Origin: Peptoanaerobacter stomatis
Lineage (GTDB): Bacteria; Bacillota; Clostridia; Peptostreptococcales; Filifactoraceae
DNA: 64,000 nt
Assembly: GCF_000238095.2 (NCBI RefSeq)
Contig: NZ_JH815225.1
Coordinates: 336,724 to 400,723, forward strand
Direction of reading: 5' to 3'
Shown here piece after piece: positions 26,300 to 35,685 of this stretch (positions within the stretch are counted from its first letter, which is position 1; each line of letters opens with the position of its first letter). Under the pieces are notes generated by a model. The model was not told the origin of the DNA, did not search any database, and saw nothing but the letters and a program-made list of their open reading frames with translations. Made by a program: the position numbers and the translations under genes.

Positions 26300-27124
26300 T
26301 TAAGACTCAAGTTGAGAAATTATTTTGCTTGACGGCTTGAGGATGTTTTTTCCATCTTGTTCTTCAAGCGAAATAAGATATTCATAATTATGTATTTTCT
26401 TAATTTCAGGCTCTTGGGTTGCTATTATGACTATGCTTGTTATAACTTCAACAGAAAACTCTTTCATCAAGTCATGCATACCTTTGATAGTTCCACCACC
26501 ACGCATAAAATCGTCTAAAATTATAACTTTAGAACCTTTTTTGATGCTCTTTATAGGTAGCGACATAGTTTGTATCTTAGAATTATTTTTACCAGTTACA
26601 TAGGTAATATTTATAGATGGACCTTCTGATATCTTGGTGTTCTTTCGTATTATCAGTAATGGTAAATTCATAATTTTGGCTGTCATTATCGCCATAGGTA
26701 TTCCTTTTGTCTCAATAGTGACCAAATAATCAGCTTCAGAATAATTAACTATAGAAGCAAATATTTTTCCTATTTTTTCTACTACAAAAGGGTCATATAT
26801 CAGGTCGATTAAATATAAAAATCTTCCAGGCAAAATCCTTTCTTTAGATGATAATCTTTCGCAAAGTGAATTCAAAAACGTAATACACTCATCTTTATAT
26901 ATAGTCGGTATGTATTTTACTCCACCGGCTGCCCCGGGTATAGTTACAACTCTGCCCAATTTTTGCTCATCAAATATAGCTTTTATAGATGATATATCTG
27001 AACTTATAGTTGATTTTGCGGAAAAGAAACGTTCAGCAAAATAATTGAATGTCAAAATTTTATTGGGATTATCAGATAAAATTTTAGCTATCGCAGCTAA
27101 TCTATGAGCTTTTTTTAATTTCAT
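26300..27124 (-). CDS. purR: Pur operon repressor PurR
   Basis: Firmicute PurR, 274 residues: an N-terminal winged helix (about 1-70, 'RLAAIAKILSDNPNKILTFNYFAERF') fused to a type I phosphoribosyltransferase domain. The PRPP-binding motif 'VIILDDFMRGGGT' is at 200-212. It represses purine synthesis genes and is released by PRPP. No pur genes or obvious PurBox pair are in the window. It is followed by spoVG on the same strand. Confidence 0.96.
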   Translation of the reverse strand: MKLKKAHRLAAIAKILSDNPNKILTFNYFAERFFSAKSTISSDISSIKAIFDEQKLGRVVTIPGAAGGVKYIPTIYKDECITFLNSLCERLSSKERILPGRFLYLIDLIYDPFVVEKIGKIFASIVNYSEADYLVTIETKGIPMAIMTAKIMNLPLLIIRKNTKISEGPSINITYVTGKNNSKIQTMSLPIKSIKKGSKVIILDDFMRGGGTIKGMHDLMKEFSVEVITSIVIIATQEPEIKKIHNYEYLISLEEQDGKNILKPSSKIISQLES

Positions 27125-27290
27125 AAACTGAGCCTTTCTTTAAACATCATCAAAAGAATATACATTCTTAACAATTTTGCATATTTTTTCTAAAATGAGT
27201 ATAATTACAAACATTTTATGGTTTAATTATATCAAAAAAAAATATATATTTCAAGAGGTTATCGATTTTTTTATCAAAATTGATAAAAAT

Positions 27291-27326
27291 AAAAAAAAGA
27301 GAAAGCTACACAATGCAACTATCTCT
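27291..27326 (-). terminator. Rho-independent terminator after tRNA-Leu
   Basis: On the - strand AGAGA (27322-27326) pairs with TCTCT (27298-27302), with extra AG/CT pairing inside, and is followed by eight T residues. It lies 19 bp past the tRNA 3' end. Confidence 0.75.
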
Positions 27327-27344
27327 ATTGTCAATACTTATAAA

Positions 27345-27431
27345 TGGTGCCGAAAGCGGGAGTCGAACCCGCACGATATTGCTACCGCTGGATTTTGAGT
27401 CCAGTGCGTCTGCCAATTCCGCCATTTCGGC
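27345..27431 (-). tRNA. tRNA-Leu (anticodon CAA)
   Basis: An 87-nt class II tRNA with encoded CCA. The acceptor stem GCCGAAA pairs with TTTCGGC. The anticodon arm is CTGGA-CTCAAAA-TCCAG, giving anticodon CAA (reads UUG). A long variable arm follows, then the T arm GCGGG-TTCGACT-CCCGC. The D arm contains the usual GGCAGAC. A perfect promoter is placed just upstream. Confidence 0.97.
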
Positions 27432-27444
27432 AAGCTACTCGTAT

Positions 27445-27473
27445 ATTATATTATTTTATATTAGATACGTCAA
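27445..27473 (-). promoter_or_regulatory. Sigma-A promoter of tRNA-Leu
   Basis: On the - strand TTGACG (27473-27468), a 17-bp spacer, then TATAAT (27450-27445), 13 bp before the tRNA 5' end. Confidence 0.85.
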
Positions 27474-27682
27474 TACTTTTTTATAATATTTTATTAAAAA
27501 TTTTAGAAATTTTATTTTTATATTATATGATACTATTTAACTTATATTTAAATAATCTTTAAATTTTTAAATATCCTTTGTGTTATAATCGTTAAGTTAT
27601 TTACCAATCAGATAGCAGATATAGACATATAATAATTGAAAGAAATACTAATCAGCATCATTATTTCTATTTCTATCAATGT

Positions 27683-27722
27683 ATTATAACACATTTTAAA
27701 TCTTTTTCAAGAACTTGTTCTT
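27683..27722 (-). promoter_or_regulatory. Second leftward promoter with overlapping 14-bp palindrome
   Basis: On the - strand TTGAAA (27710-27705), 16-bp spacer, TATAAT (27688-27683). A perfect palindrome, AAGAACTTGTTCTT (27709-27722), touches the -35 box, as an operator would. Downstream on the - strand there is only the tRNA gene, about 250 bp away. Confidence 0.5.
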
Positions 27723-27771
27723 AATGTAAACTCAGCCTTTATAGAAAAATAAAACTATATTATATTTTAAC

Positions 27772-27817
27772 AAAAAAATAGATAAATTATCAGCATATGC
27801 CTCAAATTTATCTATTT
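27772..27817 (-). terminator. Rho-independent terminator of flagellin gene
   Basis: AATAGATAAATT (27777-27788) pairs with AATTTATCTATT (27805-27816); on the - strand a seven-residue T run follows. It starts 10 bp after the flagellin stop. Confidence 0.88.
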
Positions 27818-27826
27818 TATCGTATC

Positions 27827-28786
27827 TTATGATTCTAAAAGTTTTAAAACAGTCTGTGGAAGTTGATTTGCTTGGGCAAGCATTGATGTACCGGCTTGTT
27901 GCAATATATTATATTTAGTAAATTCTGTCATTTCTTCAGCCATATCAGCATCTTCTATTCTCGACATTGATGAAGTTACATTTTCTTCTGCTGCATCAAT
28001 GCTCTTTATGTTATGTTCAAATCTATTTTGTGCAGCTCCCAATATAGAACGTATTTCTGATATTTTTGATATGGCATTACTATATACAGCAATTGCAGCG
28101 TTAGCTGTTTTTTGTGAAGTTATATCCAATGAATATTCAGGAATTGTATCATCATAACGAGGGACAACATTAGCTATTGTTGTGTATTTGGCGTCTGTGA
28201 CATGATTAGGTAAGTTAGATAAATCATCTACAGGGCCGCCAGAAACTTGTCCGGATATTTTAAGAGTAAATGCTGACATTTCCTGAAATTCTATATCCAC
28301 CATTTGTTTTGCGTTGGCTCCGGCTTGTACAGGAATATTCATTGTAGGTTTATAGGTACCATCTTCATTTTTTGGAGAAAACATCTTCATTTGATTAAAT
28401 TCTGTAGTTTTACCTATACGACTTATTTCCGATGTAAGTTGATTTATTTCTTTTTGTATAGCTTCCCTATCTTCTATATTATTAGTATCGTTTGATGATT
28501 GTACGGATAGCTCTCTCATTCTTTGTAGCATAGAATGTACTTCATTTAAAGCACCTTCTGCTGTTTGTATTAAAGATATACCGTCTAATGAATTTTTTGA
28601 TGCCATTTTAAGCCCTGAAGATTGTAATGCCATCTTTTTTGCTATAGCATATCCTGCTGCATTGTCAGCCGCCCTATTTATTTTTTTACCTGATGATAAT
28701 CTTTCTAATGCTGTTTTTTGTTTTAAACCTGTTGCCATAAGATTTCTTACAGAATTCATTGCTAAAATATTTGTATTTAATTTCAT
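27827..28786 (-). CDS. fliC: Flagellin
   Basis: A 319-residue flagellin with the conserved N-terminal D0/D1 ('MKLNTNILAMNSVRNL', 'RLSSGKKINRAADNAAGYAI') and C-terminal D1/D0 ('SRIEDADMAEEMTEFTKYNIL', ending 'LPQTVLKLLES') helices. Only about 100 residues lie between them, so the surface-exposed D2/D3 part is minimal. It is exported by the flagellar type III system and polymerised as the filament. A single gene with its own terminator; no chaperone FliS or cap FliD is nearby. I could not find a good sigma-28 promoter. Confidence 0.96.
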   Translation of the reverse strand: MKLNTNILAMNSVRNLMATGLKQKTALERLSSGKKINRAADNAAGYAIAKKMALQSSGLKMASKNSLDGISLIQTAEGALNEVHSMLQRMRELSVQSSNDTNNIEDREAIQKEINQLTSEISRIGKTTEFNQMKMFSPKNEDGTYKPTMNIPVQAGANAKQMVDIEFQEMSAFTLKISGQVSGGPVDDLSNLPNHVTDAKYTTIANVVPRYDDTIPEYSLDITSQKTANAAIAVYSNAISKISEIRSILGAAQNRFEHNIKSIDAAEENVTSSMSRIEDADMAEEMTEFTKYNILQQAGTSMLAQANQLPQTVLKLLES

Positions 28787-28940
28787 ATTTATAGTCCTTT
28801 CATACGATATTTTATATCATTTTAGCTTATATAATTAATTTTCAGAATATAACTATTGTATAATTTTATATTTTAGTTTTTTGTAAATTTTAAAAATAAC
28901 TATTATAATTCTGATTTTTTATTATTTTTAACGGTATTTA

Positions 28941-29225
28941 TCACTTTTTTATGTTTTTTTCAAGGCTGTCTATATATTGTAGCACTTTTGATACTATTTC
29001 ATATAATTCTTGTGGTATTTCCTCACCTATGCTTAGAGCCATAAGATTTTCCAACAATTCTTCATCAAAATACGTATCTATGCCATCTATTTTTGCTTTT
29101 TCAAGCATATTTTGTGCTACATATCCTCTACCTTTAGCATTTACTATAGGTGCATTCATAGTTTCGTTATATTCTAATGCGACCGCTTTTTTGTTTAATA
29201 TTTCTTTCTCTCCGTTAGTATCCAT
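28941..29225 (-). CDS. FlhB C-terminal-domain homologue (YlqH-like)
   Basis: A 94-residue protein equal to the cytosolic C-terminal domain of the flagellar export switch FlhB, without its membrane part. 'KAVALEYNETMNAPIVNAKGRGYVAQNMLEKAKIDGI' matches the FlhB/YscU tail, but the autocleavage NPTH site is absent, replaced by NET in 'EYNETMNAP'. B. subtilis has a comparable stand-alone protein (YlqH) next to a FliK-like gene, as here. The role is probably linked to flagellar export, but is not firmly known. It lies 57 bp downstream of the FliK-like gene. Confidence 0.85.
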   Translation of the reverse strand: MDTNGEKEILNKKAVALEYNETMNAPIVNAKGRGYVAQNMLEKAKIDGIDTYFDEELLENLMALSIGEEIPQELYEIVSKVLQYIDSLEKNIKK

Positions 29226-29282
29226 AATCTTCCTTTAATATATCGTTATTTTTTCTATATATTTTAGTTTAATGATAAAAAA

Positions 29283-31802
29283 TTATATAAAAAAGTCTAC
29301 TTTACTATTTATATCTCTTGTATTTTCATTTACAAATGAAATTTTAGCTTTATTTTCCGGTGATATAAGATCTATAAAATCTATATCATATCCTAATGAG
29401 TTCAAACTGTTGTCTAATGATTGCAAATTAGATTTTATAGCTGATACGGACTCATCATTTCCTGATATTTTTATTGATAATTTTTTGTTATCTACTTTTA
29501 TATAAAATCCCATTTTCCCTAAATTTTTTGTGTTTAAATCTATTAGTACGCTCATATCATTAGGGTCTATATTGCCTTTTTTATTTTTTTTGGTTTTTGC
29601 ATATACATTGGCATTTGATGATTCACCATTCATATAAAATGGTATTTGTATCATTTCATTTTTTGATGACATTTTGTAAGTTTCTCTTATGTTCTCTTTT
29701 ATTTCATTGAGATATTTATTGAATACTTCTTTGTCCTTGCCTTGTGATTTTGATATTATTTGCTCCATTTCTTTAATATGTTTATATATTTGCTCTATGT
29801 TTTTTCTAAAATCATCTTTTGTAAATGTATGATTTTCTTTTAATATATTTTCTATTTTTTTTGAAATTTGTTTTAATTCTTTAAAATCTTTTTCTTTGAT
29901 TTCATTTAACATATATTTTATACTGTCAATATAATTACCTGTATTATTTTCTAAATCAAATGATTTTTTTATATTTTTCAGTGTAAATTCACTTTGAGCA
30001 GCTACTATATTTGATGATATGTTATTGATTGTATAATCGTTTAAATGTGATAATTTTTCAAATGTTTTGGATTGTTTTATCGTTTGACTTTGAATTAAAG
30101 CACTTACTTGTCTTATATCGCTTGTATATGGATCTATTCCGTTTGTTATCATCTGATTTATATGAGTAGCTCTTAAATTCATTCGCATATATTCGTAATG
30201 CTTTATTATGCCATTTTGAACTTCCGTTTTGCTTTCATATTTCACTTCATATTCTAATGATTGCAATTTAGAATTTGAGTTATCGTTAAATATAGAATGT
30301 TTTTGTGCTAAATATTGCAAAGATATATTGTTGTGTTTATAATCTATGCGGTTAAAATCTATGTTTTCAAGATTGTTTAGCACTATTGACGCTTTTATAG
30401 ATACTTTATTTTCGTAGCTAAAAAAACTTGTTTGATTAGAAAATAATTTGTCATATAAATCTTTTCCAACTTTACTTGAATATAAAATTGATTTTACAGA
30501 TATGTTTTTTAATATTGTATTTGAATTTATCTGTTTGATTGCATCTATAAGATTTTTTGTCAAATCCATTTGCTCGTCTGTGAGTTGTAAATTGTCAACA
30601 TTTTGCAATTCGTTTATTATAGATGTTATTTCTTTTAGTAATTGTTTTATGTCCATAGATGATATATCTACACCTGATTTTATGAGCATACCTGCCACAT
30701 TTTTGTCCATCAATTCTTGTATTTGTGATAATACTTCTCTTATTTCTTTAATTTCTTCAACATTTTCTTTGTTTATCTGAGAATTATTTTTTAGTATAGC
30801 TTTTGCAATATCTATATCTTTTTTGTCTATTCCTATTTTTTCTAATAAATTTTCTATATCAGGCGTCATTTTTTCTATATCTTCGTCTGTAAGAGTATTT
30901 GTAATATTTTCTGTATATTTTACAGACGAAACTGATACAGATGATGTGGTTATATAATTTTTTACTTTATAAAGTAAGTCTATAGATACGTTACTGTCAT
31001 CTACTTCTAATGTTTTTATTATATTATCATTATTTATTTCTTTTAAATCATATAACTTGGAAAATGTATCGTATATCTTATCTACATTTTCTTTTGTTAT
31101 TTCAATGTCATTTTTCTTTAGGCTTATTATTATATCTTGGATGTCTTTACCCATTTGTGAGCTGTACAGCTTTGTTGAAATATCTCGTGCTTCATCATAT
31201 GATATAGTTTTATTAACTTTATTTTCTAATGCTGATATTTTTTTATCTTGCAATATAGACTCATCTTTTACTATTTTATCTAATTGCGATAACGGAATAT
31301 TTTCTATGTCATATCCTTTATTCATAAGCATTGCAAGTGTGTTAAGATTTATGTTTTGCGTGAAATCTGTCAAGCTGTTTTTTATGGTTGCAAATCTTAA
31401 TATATTTTCTTTTGTGACTGGTATTTCACTATTTTTTAGGTTTTTAAGTGCGTCTATGTTTTCTTTTGTAGGTTGTAAATCTTCTTTTTTCAGCTCTTCT
31501 ATTTCTTTTTTTTCTCTTTCTTTTTCTTTTTCCAAAGATTCATTGCTTATTTTTGTTATAGTTTCTATCTCAGATTTTTTTATAGTGAGCATTTCTCCTT
31601 GTTTTACACTGAGATTATTTTTGGTCACTACATCAAATATCTCCTTAGTTTTGTTATCTCCTAACTGTATTCTTATGTTTTTGCCGTCTTTTTTTATTAT
31701 TGAGCCTTTTATTATCGTGTTTGATGAGGCAATATCTTCATATGGATTTGAGGTTATTTTTTTGTCTAAATTTGCCTTATTGTTATATAGCGTATTAATC
31801 AT
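29283..31802 (-). CDS. FliK-like long protein (YlqG/DUF6240-like)
   Basis: An 839-residue hydrophilic, largely helical protein with no signal peptide or membrane segment. An extended Lys/Glu-rich central part contains likely coiled coil (about 95-130). The last 110 residues resemble the hook-length FliK C-terminal domain: 'LIDLNTKNLGKMGFYIKVDNKKLSIKI' and the following helix/strand 'SAIKSNLQSLDNSLNSLGY'. Paired with a FlhB-tail homologue downstream, like ylqG-ylqH in Bacillus. It could be a hook-length ruler-type or export-specificity partner; this is inferred from the tail domain and neighbour only. GAGGG lies 5 bp before the ATG. Confidence 0.65.
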   Translation of the reverse strand: MINTLYNNKANLDKKITSNPYEDIASSNTIIKGSIIKKDGKNIRIQLGDNKTKEIFDVVTKNNLSVKQGEMLTIKKSEIETITKISNESLEKEKEREKKEIEELKKEDLQPTKENIDALKNLKNSEIPVTKENILRFATIKNSLTDFTQNINLNTLAMLMNKGYDIENIPLSQLDKIVKDESILQDKKISALENKVNKTISYDEARDISTKLYSSQMGKDIQDIIISLKKNDIEITKENVDKIYDTFSKLYDLKEINNDNIIKTLEVDDSNVSIDLLYKVKNYITTSSVSVSSVKYTENITNTLTDEDIEKMTPDIENLLEKIGIDKKDIDIAKAILKNNSQINKENVEEIKEIREVLSQIQELMDKNVAGMLIKSGVDISSMDIKQLLKEITSIINELQNVDNLQLTDEQMDLTKNLIDAIKQINSNTILKNISVKSILYSSKVGKDLYDKLFSNQTSFFSYENKVSIKASIVLNNLENIDFNRIDYKHNNISLQYLAQKHSIFNDNSNSKLQSLEYEVKYESKTEVQNGIIKHYEYMRMNLRATHINQMITNGIDPYTSDIRQVSALIQSQTIKQSKTFEKLSHLNDYTINNISSNIVAAQSEFTLKNIKKSFDLENNTGNYIDSIKYMLNEIKEKDFKELKQISKKIENILKENHTFTKDDFRKNIEQIYKHIKEMEQIISKSQGKDKEVFNKYLNEIKENIRETYKMSSKNEMIQIPFYMNGESSNANVYAKTKKNKKGNIDPNDMSVLIDLNTKNLGKMGFYIKVDNKKLSIKISGNDESVSAIKSNLQSLDNSLNSLGYDIDFIDLISPENKAKISFVNENTRDINSKVDFFI

Positions 31803-32108
31803 TTACTGCCCTCTTTTCTTAATATTCCATCATACAATAATCATATATAAAATAGATTTGTTTATTTCTTGATTTTATTTTAATGTCTATTTAAAAATAA
31901 TTATCTTTTTATCAGATATCCTGATATATAATTGTTAATAGAATATAAAAACTCTTTTACATATTTATCGGAATAACAAACAAAATTTTAAAGTCTTATG
32001 TAAATAAAAATAATCGACCATCTTCTTGATAATCGATTATTTTTATTTAAAAACTATTTTTTATCTTAAATACAAGTTGAAGAAATTTTATAAAACGTAT
32101 ATTTTGAT
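31803..32108. other. 306-bp intergenic region
   Basis: Between mnaA and the FliK-like gene. It holds the mnaA terminator (32002-32048) and presumably the FliK-like promoter. No ORF or RNA gene was recognised. Confidence 0.6.
32002..32048 (-). terminator. Terminator after mnaA (bidirectional in form)
   Basis: A perfect 16-bp stem, AAATAAAAATAATCGA (32002-32017) with TCGATTATTTTTATTT (32033-32048), and a 15-nt loop; A- and T-rich on either side. Confidence 0.88.
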
Positions 32109-33224
32109 TTATCTATATATGTGTTTTATAAAATCTATTATTCTGTCACAAGCTTTTCCGTCTCCATAAGGATTTACTGCATTTGCCATTTGTTTGTATG
32201 ATTTTTCATCTTTAAGCAATATATTTGCTTCTTTATATATATCATTTTTGTCAACTCCTACAACTTTTACAGTACCAGCTTTCACTGCTTCAGGACGTTC
32301 AGTTTCAGTTCTTAGAACCAATACAGGTTTTCCAAGTGAAGGTGCTTCTTCTTGTAATCCTCCTGAATCTGTCATAATAAAATATGATTTATTCATTAGA
32401 TTGGCAAATTCTTCATATTCAAGCGGTTTTATAAGAGCAACATTGCTTGCAGTAAATTTTTCGTTTGCTAATTTTACTATAGCAGGATTCATATGCACAG
32501 GATATACTATCTGGATATCATTATTTTCCTCAGCGATTTTATTTAGAGCAAAGAATATATCTTCCATAGGCTTACCCCAGTTTTCTCTCCTATGACAAGT
32601 AAGCAAAATTATTTTTTTTGAAAAATCTATATTTTTAAAGTCTTCTTTTGAGAAATCAAAATCATCTTTTATTACACTATGAAGCGCATCTATAACCGTA
32701 TTACCTGTTGTAATTATATTTTTTTCTGAAATATATTCTCTTAACAGATTGTATTTATTGTTTTTTGTAGGTGCAAAATGGTATGTGGCAATAGAGCCTA
32801 TCAATTTTCGGTTCATTTCTTCCGGATAAGGAGAATATATATTGCCTGTTCTAAGCCCTGCTTCTATATGTCCTACAGTAACTTTTTCATAAAATGCTCC
32901 AAGTGCAGCAGAAAAACTTGTCGAAGTATCGCCGTGTACAAGTAATAGATCAGGTCGGAACTTATTTTGTATTATTTCGCAAGTACCGTATATTACTTTT
33001 GATGTTATATCTTGTATTGTTTGTCCGTGTTTCATTATATTCAAATCGTAATCAGGCTTGATGTTGAATATTTCTAAGACGCTGTCAAGCATTTGTCTAT
33101 GTTGACCTGTTACCAAAACTTTTGACTCAAAAATATCATCGTTGTACAATTTTTTTACAAGAGGTGCCATTTTTATAGCTTCCGGTCTTGTGCCGAAAAC
33201 CGACATAATTTTTATTTTATTCAT
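32109..33224 (-). CDS. mnaA: UDP-N-acetylglucosamine 2-epimerase
   Basis: A 371-residue non-hydrolysing epimerase that interconverts UDP-GlcNAc and UDP-ManNAc for teichoic acid or capsule linkage units. It starts 'KIMSVFGTRPEAIKMAPLVKKL'-like, with 'HIEAGLRTGNIYSPYPEEMN' and the C-terminal 'DSGGLQEEAPSLGKPVLVLR' with 'TERPEAV'. It lies 4 bp downstream of the TagO/WecA-type gene, and the two share a pathway (linkage unit synthesis on undecaprenyl phosphate). Confidence 0.96.
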   Translation of the reverse strand: MNKIKIMSVFGTRPEAIKMAPLVKKLYNDDIFESKVLVTGQHRQMLDSVLEIFNIKPDYDLNIMKHGQTIQDITSKVIYGTCEIIQNKFRPDLLLVHGDTSTSFSAALGAFYEKVTVGHIEAGLRTGNIYSPYPEEMNRKLIGSIATYHFAPTKNNKYNLLREYISEKNIITTGNTVIDALHSVIKDDFDFSKEDFKNIDFSKKIILLTCHRRENWGKPMEDIFFALNKIAEENNDIQIVYPVHMNPAIVKLANEKFTASNVALIKPLEYEEFANLMNKSYFIMTDSGGLQEEAPSLGKPVLVLRTETERPEAVKAGTVKVVGVDKNDIYKEANILLKDEKSYKQMANAVNPYGDGKACDRIIDFIKHIYR

Positions 33225-33228
33225 GAGA

Positions 33229-34278
33229 TTAACCTTTTTTTAGAATTTTAAATTTAAGAGTAACAAAAATTATAAGTATTATATCCACTACCAAAATAAA
33301 TAAAGAAAATCTTCTTCCTGTTTCTGATATAAAATATGCACTAAGTCCTAATATAACGCTCATCATATATAATATCAGTACCGTTTGTTTTTGTGATAAT
33401 CCGTTATTCAATAGTCTGTGATGAAGATGTCCTTTATCAGCCTGCATTATAGGCTGTTTATTCTTTGCACGTCTTAATATTGCAAATGCTGTATCAAATA
33501 TAGGTATGCCTAATGTCAATATAGGTATAAATACTGCAAGTGTTGCAGCGGATTTTATTGTTGCAGTCATTGATATAACTGCAAGAGTAAATCCTAAAAA
33601 TAATGCTCCTGTATCACCCATAAATATTTTTGCAGGATTGAAATTAAATGGCAAAAATCCTAAAATACTTCCTATTAATGAGATTAACAACAATGTATGG
33701 AAATAATCTCCATTTTTAAAAAGTATCAATGCAAGAGTAGTGGATGATATTGCAGATATTCCTGCTGCTAAACCGTCAAGACCGTCTATTAGATTAACTG
33801 TATTAGTTATACCTACTATCCAAAATACAGTTATAGGTATGCTCATATATCTTAAAAACAGATAATGCATCGGCATCATAGGGTTTGCAAGATATTCAAT
33901 TTTTATAGCAAAAACTGCAACAATCGAAGCAGCTACTATTTGGATAAAAAATTTAAGTTTTGCATTCAAATCTTTAATATCATCTACAACACCCATAATT
34001 AAAATTATAAAAAGTGCAATAAACAGTACTATCAACTCTTTGTTCATAGAATTGAAGAAAATTGTAGTAACAAAAAATGAAAATGCTATTGATATTCCTC
34101 CAAGTCTTGGAATTGGAACTTTATGCACTCTTCTATTATCTTTTGGAACATCTATCGCACCTATCTTATGTGCCAATTTTATTACAAACGGAGTTGCAAA
34201 GCATGAAAGTACAATAGAAAATATAAATGATATTATAAATAATTGTGTTGTTGACAACACATATTTGAGTCCGAACAT
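33229..34278 (-). CDS. tagO: Undecaprenyl-phosphate GlcNAc-1-phosphate transferase (TagO/WecA family)
   Basis: A 349-residue polytopic membrane enzyme (about 10-11 segments) of the MraY/WecA/TagO family. The Asp-rich 'NLIDGLDGLAAG' and 'FMGDTGALFLGF' motifs are present, and the C-terminal 'KGHLHHRLLNNGLS' is the His motif of the WecA/TagO branch. It starts lipid-linked polymers at the cytosolic face by moving GlcNAc-1-P from UDP-GlcNAc to undecaprenyl phosphate. AGGAGG ribosome site; first gene of a two-gene operon with mnaA. Confidence 0.94.
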   Translation of the reverse strand: MFGLKYVLSTTQLFIISFIFSIVLSCFATPFVIKLAHKIGAIDVPKDNRRVHKVPIPRLGGISIAFSFFVTTIFFNSMNKELIVLFIALFIILIMGVVDDIKDLNAKLKFFIQIVAASIVAVFAIKIEYLANPMMPMHYLFLRYMSIPITVFWIVGITNTVNLIDGLDGLAAGISAISSTTLALILFKNGDYFHTLLLISLIGSILGFLPFNFNPAKIFMGDTGALFLGFTLAVISMTATIKSAATLAVFIPILTLGIPIFDTAFAILRRAKNKQPIMQADKGHLHHRLLNNGLSQKQTVLILYMMSVILGLSAYFISETGRRFSLFILVVDIILIIFVTLKFKILKKG

Positions 34279-34486
34279 ACACTCCTCCTATAGTTATTGA
34301 TTTAATCAAACATTTTGATTAAATTTTGTAGTGTATATCAAATCTTTTTTATTTATATTTATAAAGTAAATATAAAACATTGTAAATCTTTAATAATGAA
34401 TTATTATTTTATTAATGTTTTAGAAAATATTTTAATGAGATTATCATCATATTATAATAAATTTGTTATAATTTATTTATAAATAA

Positions 34487-35116
34487 CTATTTTGTTCCGA
34501 ATATTCTATCTCCGGCATCTCCCAAGCCTGGAACTATATAACAATCTTCATTCAATTTTTCATCAAGCGATGCCAAATATATATCTATATCAGGATGATC
34601 TGTCTGAACTCTTTTTACACCTTCAGGACAACCGACAAGACATACAAGCCTTATAGATTTTATATTTTTGTTTTTTAACAATGTTATGGCTGCACTTGCA
34701 GAACCTCCTGTTGCAAGCATCGGATCTACCAATATAAAATCTCTTTGGGCAACATCTTGTGGCAATTTGCAAAAATATTCCACCGGTTCTTTTGTAACAG
34801 GATCACGATAAAGTCCTATATGACCTACTTTTGCTTGTGGTACAAGTTCCAATATTCCGTCAACCATACCTATACCTGCTCTCAATATAGGAACTACAGC
34901 CATTTTTTTGCCTCGCAACATCTTTGCTTTTGTTTTGCAAATAGGTGTTTCTATTTCTACATCTTCAAGCGTCAAATCTCTTGTAACTTCATATACCATC
35001 AACATTCCTATTTCTTTTACAAGTTGTCTGAAAAGACCTGAACCTGTATTTTTATTTCTTGCTATTGCAATTTTATGCTGTATTAAAGGATGATCTAATA
35101 TAGTTAATTTAGACAT
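34487..35116 (-). CDS. upp: Uracil phosphoribosyltransferase
   Basis: A 209-residue pyrimidine salvage enzyme converting uracil plus PRPP to UMP. Motifs: the PRPP loop '[13 protein letters not shown]' and the C-terminal uracil-binding '[16 protein letters not shown]'. It is downstream of rpiB in the classic Firmicute order (prfA ... sua5, rpiB, upp), 111 bp apart. No pyrR attenuator was seen in the 5' region. Confidence 0.97.
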   Translation of the reverse strand: MSKLTILDHPLIQHKIAIARNKNTGSGLFRQLVKEIGMLMVYEVTRDLTLEDVEIETPICKTKAKMLRGKKMAVVPILRAGIGMVDGILELVPQAKVGHIGLYRDPVTKEPVEYFCKLPQDVAQRDFILVDPMLATGGSASAAITLLKNKNIKSIRLVCLVGCPEGVKRVQTDHPDIDIYLASLDEKLNEDCYIVPGLGDAGDRIFGTK

Positions 35117-35227
35117 ATAATTACTCCTTGTTTATGTATTTTTATAGTCAATTATTTTCTTTGTAAATTATAATATTTTTTAAATATTTTTGACTTTTTA
35201 TAGTATTTTCTTCTGCTTGGGTAAAAT

Positions 35228-35671
35228 TTATATTTCATTTTCAAAAGACATCAACTTATTAACACGTCTTTCGTGTCTGTCGCCTTCGAACTTTGCACTT
35301 AAAAATCTATCTACTATTTCAAATGCTATTTCTACACCGACAGTTCTGCCACCTAAAGAAATCATATTACAGTTGTTGTGTTCTACACATTTACTTGCAC
35401 TGTATGTATCAGATAAATTTGCACATCTTATACCTTTTATCTTGTTGGCAGCTATTGATATGCCTATGCCTGTACCACAAAACAAAATACCTTTGTCTAC
35501 TTCTTTATTCAAAACGGCTTTAGCCACTATCTTTGCATAATCCGGATAATCTACAGATTGATTTTCATATATCCCATAATCAATACATTCATATCCTTTA
35601 TCCTGAAGATATTTTAAAACTTGTTTTTTCAGTTCAAAACCACCATGGTCACAGCCAAATCCTATTTTCAT
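35228..35671 (-). CDS. rpiB: Ribose-5-phosphate isomerase B
   Basis: A 147-residue RpiB/LacA-family isomerase of the pentose phosphate pathway. 'IGFGCDHGGFELK' at the N-terminus supplies the phosphate-binding His/Asp, and 'FCGTGIGISIAANK' holds the catalytic Cys. Full length for RpiB. 14 bp downstream of the sua5 stop, hence in the same operon. Confidence 0.95.
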   Translation of the reverse strand: MKIGFGCDHGGFELKKQVLKYLQDKGYECIDYGIYENQSVDYPDYAKIVAKAVLNKEVDKGILFCGTGIGISIAANKIKGIRCANLSDTYSASKCVEHNNCNMISLGGRTVGVEIAFEIVDRFLSAKFEGDRHERRVNKLMSFENEI

Positions 35672-35685
35672 ACATAACCTCTTTT

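Larger units (their letters stand above)
27432..27826. other. 395-bp intergenic region: promoters and terminator, no gene
   Basis: Between tRNA-Leu and flagellin. It contains the tRNA promoter (27445-27473), a second - strand promoter with an overlapping palindrome (27683-27722) and the flagellin terminator (27772-27817). The remaining 200 bp shows no convincing ORF or structured RNA. Confidence 0.6.

Noticed and set aside
27709-27722. LexA (SOS) box at the AAGAACTTGTTCTT palindrome
   Set aside because: The Firmicute LexA box has four bases between GAAC and GTTC; here there are two, and no DNA-repair gene follows.
28787-28940. Sigma-28 type promoter for flagellin
   Set aside because: TAAA and a CGAT-like segment occur upstream, but the spacing (about 12) and the second element do not fit TAAA-N15-GCCGATAA.
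30448-31872. Long + strand ORFs inside the FliK-like gene and similar ORFs inside tig, ligA, pyk and others
   Set aside because: They are antisense shadows with hydrophobic, low-complexity translations, no ribosome sites and no recognisable motifs.
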